From: a bacterium
GTDB taxonomy: Bacteria; Auribacterota; JABMQX01
Direction: 5' to 3'
Assembly (NCBI GenBank): GCA_013203085.1
Contig: JABMQX010000094.1
Location: forward strand, 1 to 9,113
Length of the DNA stretch: 9,113 nucleotides
Shown here: piece after piece, positions 7,565 to 9,113 of the stretch
Numbering within the stretch: position 1 is the first letter of the stretch
How the letters are laid out: every line of letters starts with the position of its first letter
Notes under the pieces: generated by a model
Databases searched by the model: none
Seen by the model: the letters and a program-made list of their open reading frames with translations, nothing else
What the model was told of the DNA's origin: nothing
Made by a program: the position numbers and the translations under genes

Positions 7565-8836
7565 TCAGAACGGGAAGATGGTAATGCTGCGGACCAGCAT
7601 CTTCATGTTCTTGAACTCGTCGCCGGCATGCACCTGGAACCCGATCTTACCGTTGTCCGTCGTGTCGTCGGTGACGTCCGCGACTTTCTTATCGTTCAAG
7701 AAGATGACCAGATGATCGTTGTACGCGAGAATAAAGAAAGTGTTCCAGCCCTGCTTGTCTACCAGCTTCTCGTCCATGTTCATGGCCAGGAACATCTTGC
7801 CGGGACAATAGAGCGTGCCGCTCCAGCACACGGGGTCCTTCCATTCGAGAATGTCGGCCTGGTAAGCTTTGTCCGGGGCCTGATAGCGGAACCAGACGCC
7901 GGAGTTCGCCGGCCACTCCACCTTGAAGTCCACGAACAAAACAAAGTTGCTATAGCTCTTCTCCGTTAACAGTTCGCCGACGCCCCCGTCGTCGTTCTGT
8001 TCTCCGACAAGGACTCCATCCTGAACTGACCACTTGGCATTGCCCACCTTCTCCCAGCCGCTGAGATCCTTGCCGTTGAAAAGAGGGATGAGACCCTTTG
8101 GAGGCGAAGCCCATCTGATCGCTCGGTAGATGAGCTGGCGGTAACCTGGAGAGTTGTAGACCTTGCTATCGTGTCCCGACTGCATGCAGACAATCCGGGA
8201 TTTGCCGTACAACTTCGTCCAACCGATCTTGGGGCCGCTGGAGGGCTCCTTTGTTGTCAGGAAGACGTTAACGTCCGGCGCCACGCGGAAATTGTTGTAG
8301 ACCTCATCCTCGATGACGAAATCATCCATGCGGTGTGTGATTGGATGGTCTTTGGTGACTTCGACGTTGACCTTTTTTCCGAAGGCGACCCCGCTTTTGG
8401 AGTATTTCACACCCCCTTCAACGCGATCGTTCAGGTAGAACTTCCCGCCGATGATCTCGTAGAATTCCGGCCACTCCTGGTAGGAGGCCATGGAATGGTG
8501 CAAGGCAACTAATCCTTTGCCTTTTTCGAGCACCTTAAGGAACGCCTTCTTTTGACCTTCCGTGATCGGTTGCCACATGTCGTACAGAACCAGCACGTCG
8601 TACTTGTCCGCCTCCCCGCTCTCAATCATCTTGTTGGCTTCGGGTTGAACGGCCTCTTTGTACGAGATGTCGTCATAGCCCTCGAAGAGACTGAAGAATT
8701 CCTCTCGCTCGAAGGGGTGACCTCCGGTCACTACGAGCACATTGACCTTGGGAGGGGTCTCTGCTGCGAGCGCCGAAACGCTGATTGACAGGCAGACCCC
8801 GAGCAGGATTGCACTGAACATGGACGAAGTTCTCAT
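7565..8836 (-). CDS. Secreted ThuA-like domain fused to DUF1080 (3-keto-disaccharide hydrolase) domain
   Basis: 423 aa. The N-terminus has a signal peptide (AILLGVCLSISVSALAAE, likely cut near residue 25). Residues about 30-245 are a ThuA domain of the glutamine-amidotransferase-like fold: VNVLVVTGGHPFEREEFF (31-48), YDVLVLYDM (79-87), KGLVALHHSMASYQEWPEFY (107-126, with HH at 113-114), GGK at 130-132, and a closing SGHD...YR segment. Residues 249-423 are a DUF1080 (PF06439) jelly roll that opens LIPLFNGKDLSGWE, with NSGVWFR and the final GKIGFQVH. ThuA is tied to trehalose use through 3-keto sugars in rhizobia, and PF06439 is named for 3-keto-disaccharide hydrolysis, so both halves point to 3-keto-glycoside processing. 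AGAGG lies six bases upstream of the start. A Gfo/Idh/MocA gene ends 93 bp upstream on the same strand, and another lies two genes downstream. Domain calls are firm; the reaction and substrate are inferred. Confidence 0.93.
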   Translation of the reverse strand: MRTSSMFSAILLGVCLSISVSALAAETPPKVNVLVVTGGHPFEREEFFSLFEGYDDISYKEAVQPEANKMIESGEADKYDVLVLYDMWQPITEGQKKAFLKVLEKGKGLVALHHSMASYQEWPEFYEIIGGKFYLNDRVEGGVKYSKSGVAFGKKVNVEVTKDHPITHRMDDFVIEDEVYNNFRVAPDVNVFLTTKEPSSGPKIGWTKLYGKSRIVCMQSGHDSKVYNSPGYRQLIYRAIRWASPPKGLIPLFNGKDLSGWEKVGNAKWSVQDGVLVGEQNDDGGVGELLTEKSYSNFVLFVDFKVEWPANSGVWFRYQAPDKAYQADILEWKDPVCWSGTLYCPGKMFLAMNMDEKLVDKQGWNTFFILAYNDHLVIFLNDKKVADVTDDTTDNGKIGFQVHAGDEFKNMKMLVRSITIFPF

Positions 8837-8842
8837 CTTTCA

Positions 8843-8847
8843 CCTCT
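8843..8847 (-). promoter_or_regulatory. Ribosome binding site of the ThuA-DUF1080 gene
   Basis: The minus strand reads AGAGG within AAGAGGTG, six bases before the ATG at 8836. It supports this ATG, which directly precedes the signal peptide. Confidence 0.65.
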
Positions 8848-8906
8848 TGTTGTTCTGGGTTCCGTGAATGTTCGCAAGTTCTACACTGTAAGTAGCCTGA
8901 CCGACA

Positions 8907-8932
8907 TAGGCAAGCTATGCCGTTCTTGCCTA
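8907..8932 (-). other. Inverted repeat over the stop codon of the partial oxidoreductase gene
   Basis: TAGGCAAG (8907-8914) and CTTGCCTA (8925-8932) form a perfect 8 bp stem with a 10-base loop. The TAG stop of the upstream gene is inside the stem. A looser outer pairing, TACAC (8882-8886) with GTGTA (8937-8941), could extend the structure. No T run follows on the minus strand, so it is not a typical terminator; it could be an attenuating or RNA-stabilising element between two genes of one transcript. Confidence 0.4.
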
Positions 8933-9113
8933 CAGGGTGTAAACGGGTAGCTTCCACGGTCTACGATATTCCCGTTGGTACTGGGGGCAGCGCATCGCCT
9001 CCTCATCGCCGATGATAACTCCTTTCTCCCCATCCCACTTGATGCTCCGCCCAACTCGGTAGGCGATGTTCCCCAAATGGCACATCACTGTCGTGTAATA
9101 CATGGACTCGATG
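8930..9113 (-). CDS. Gfo/Idh/MocA family oxidoreductase, C-terminal part only (gene runs off the window)
   Basis: The minus strand, read from the window edge, encodes 60 residues ending in a TAG at 8930-8932. The sequence contains YYTTVMCHLGNIAYRVGRS, IKWDGEKG and, at the end, REYRRPWKLPVYTL. This is the usual C-terminal signature of large Gfo/Idh/MocA proteins of PVC bacteria (CHLGNIAYRxGRxxxWD...REYRxPWxLP). The intact paralogue at 4566-5864 ends similarly with YRSGEKLHWN and REYRKGW. The Rossmann domain, EKP motif and any Tat leader lie outside the window, so cofactor use and export cannot be judged here. The gene is followed after 93 bp by the ThuA-DUF1080 gene on the same strand, as expected for co-transcription in a 3-keto-sugar pathway. 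The family call rests on this terminal motif alone. Confidence 0.8.
   Translation of the reverse strand, partial: IESMYYTTVMCHLGNIAYRVGRSIKWDGEKGVIIGDEEAMRCPQYQREYRRPWKLPVYTL

Noticed and set aside
1..9113. CRISPR arrays, tRNA or rRNA genes, complete insertion sequences
   Set aside because: No regularly spaced direct repeats, no cloverleaf or rRNA-like segments and no paired IS ends were seen when reading both strands.

Overview
The window most resembles a saccharide-degradation region from a bacterium of the Planctomycetota/Verrucomicrobiota (PVC) group, and Verrucomicrobiota is favoured. Four observations support this. Every gene whose N-terminus is visible encodes an export signal. One oxidoreductase of the Gfo/Idh/MocA type carries a twin-arginine (Tat) leader. 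A ThuA domain is fused to a DUF1080 domain. A LamG protein ends in the 'YQVEWASxL...W..L.....TD......RFYRV' tail that is characteristic of many verrucomicrobial secreted proteins. The assignment is inferred from protein style; no rRNA or other marker gene is present.

Layout. A long plus-strand gene (about 23-2728) encodes a secreted multidomain protein that looks like an unclassified TIM-barrel glycoside hydrolase with an N-terminal carbohydrate-binding-like domain. It converges, across about 235 bp without a convincing gene, on a minus-strand series that fills the rest of the window. In transcription order (high to low coordinates) that series is: the 3' end of one Gfo/Idh/MocA oxidoreductase (8930 to the window edge); a secreted ThuA-DUF1080 fusion (7565-8836); a secreted DUF4038/GH140-like glycoside hydrolase (6019-7320); a Tat-exported Gfo/Idh/MocA oxidoreductase (4566-5864); a roughly 600 bp gap holding a decayed IS3-family transposase fragment (about 4055-4201); and a secreted LamG-domain protein (2964-3968).

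How the genes may work together. Gfo/Idh/MocA enzymes can oxidise the 3-OH of glycosides. DUF1080 is the Pfam '3-keto-disaccharide hydrolase' family. ThuA is linked to ThuB, itself a Gfo/Idh/MocA enzyme, in trehalose use through 3-keto sugars in rhizobia. Two such oxidoreductases bracketing a ThuA-DUF1080 fusion and a GH140-like hydrolase suggest an exported oxidative glycan-cleavage pathway: oxidise C3, cleave the activated 3-keto-glycoside, and use the hydrolases for other linkages. The LamG protein and the large plus-strand enzyme would bind or trim the polymer. This is inference from domain families and gene order; the substrate cannot be read from the sequence.

No tRNA, rRNA, CRISPR array, complete insertion sequence or convincing rho-independent terminator was seen.
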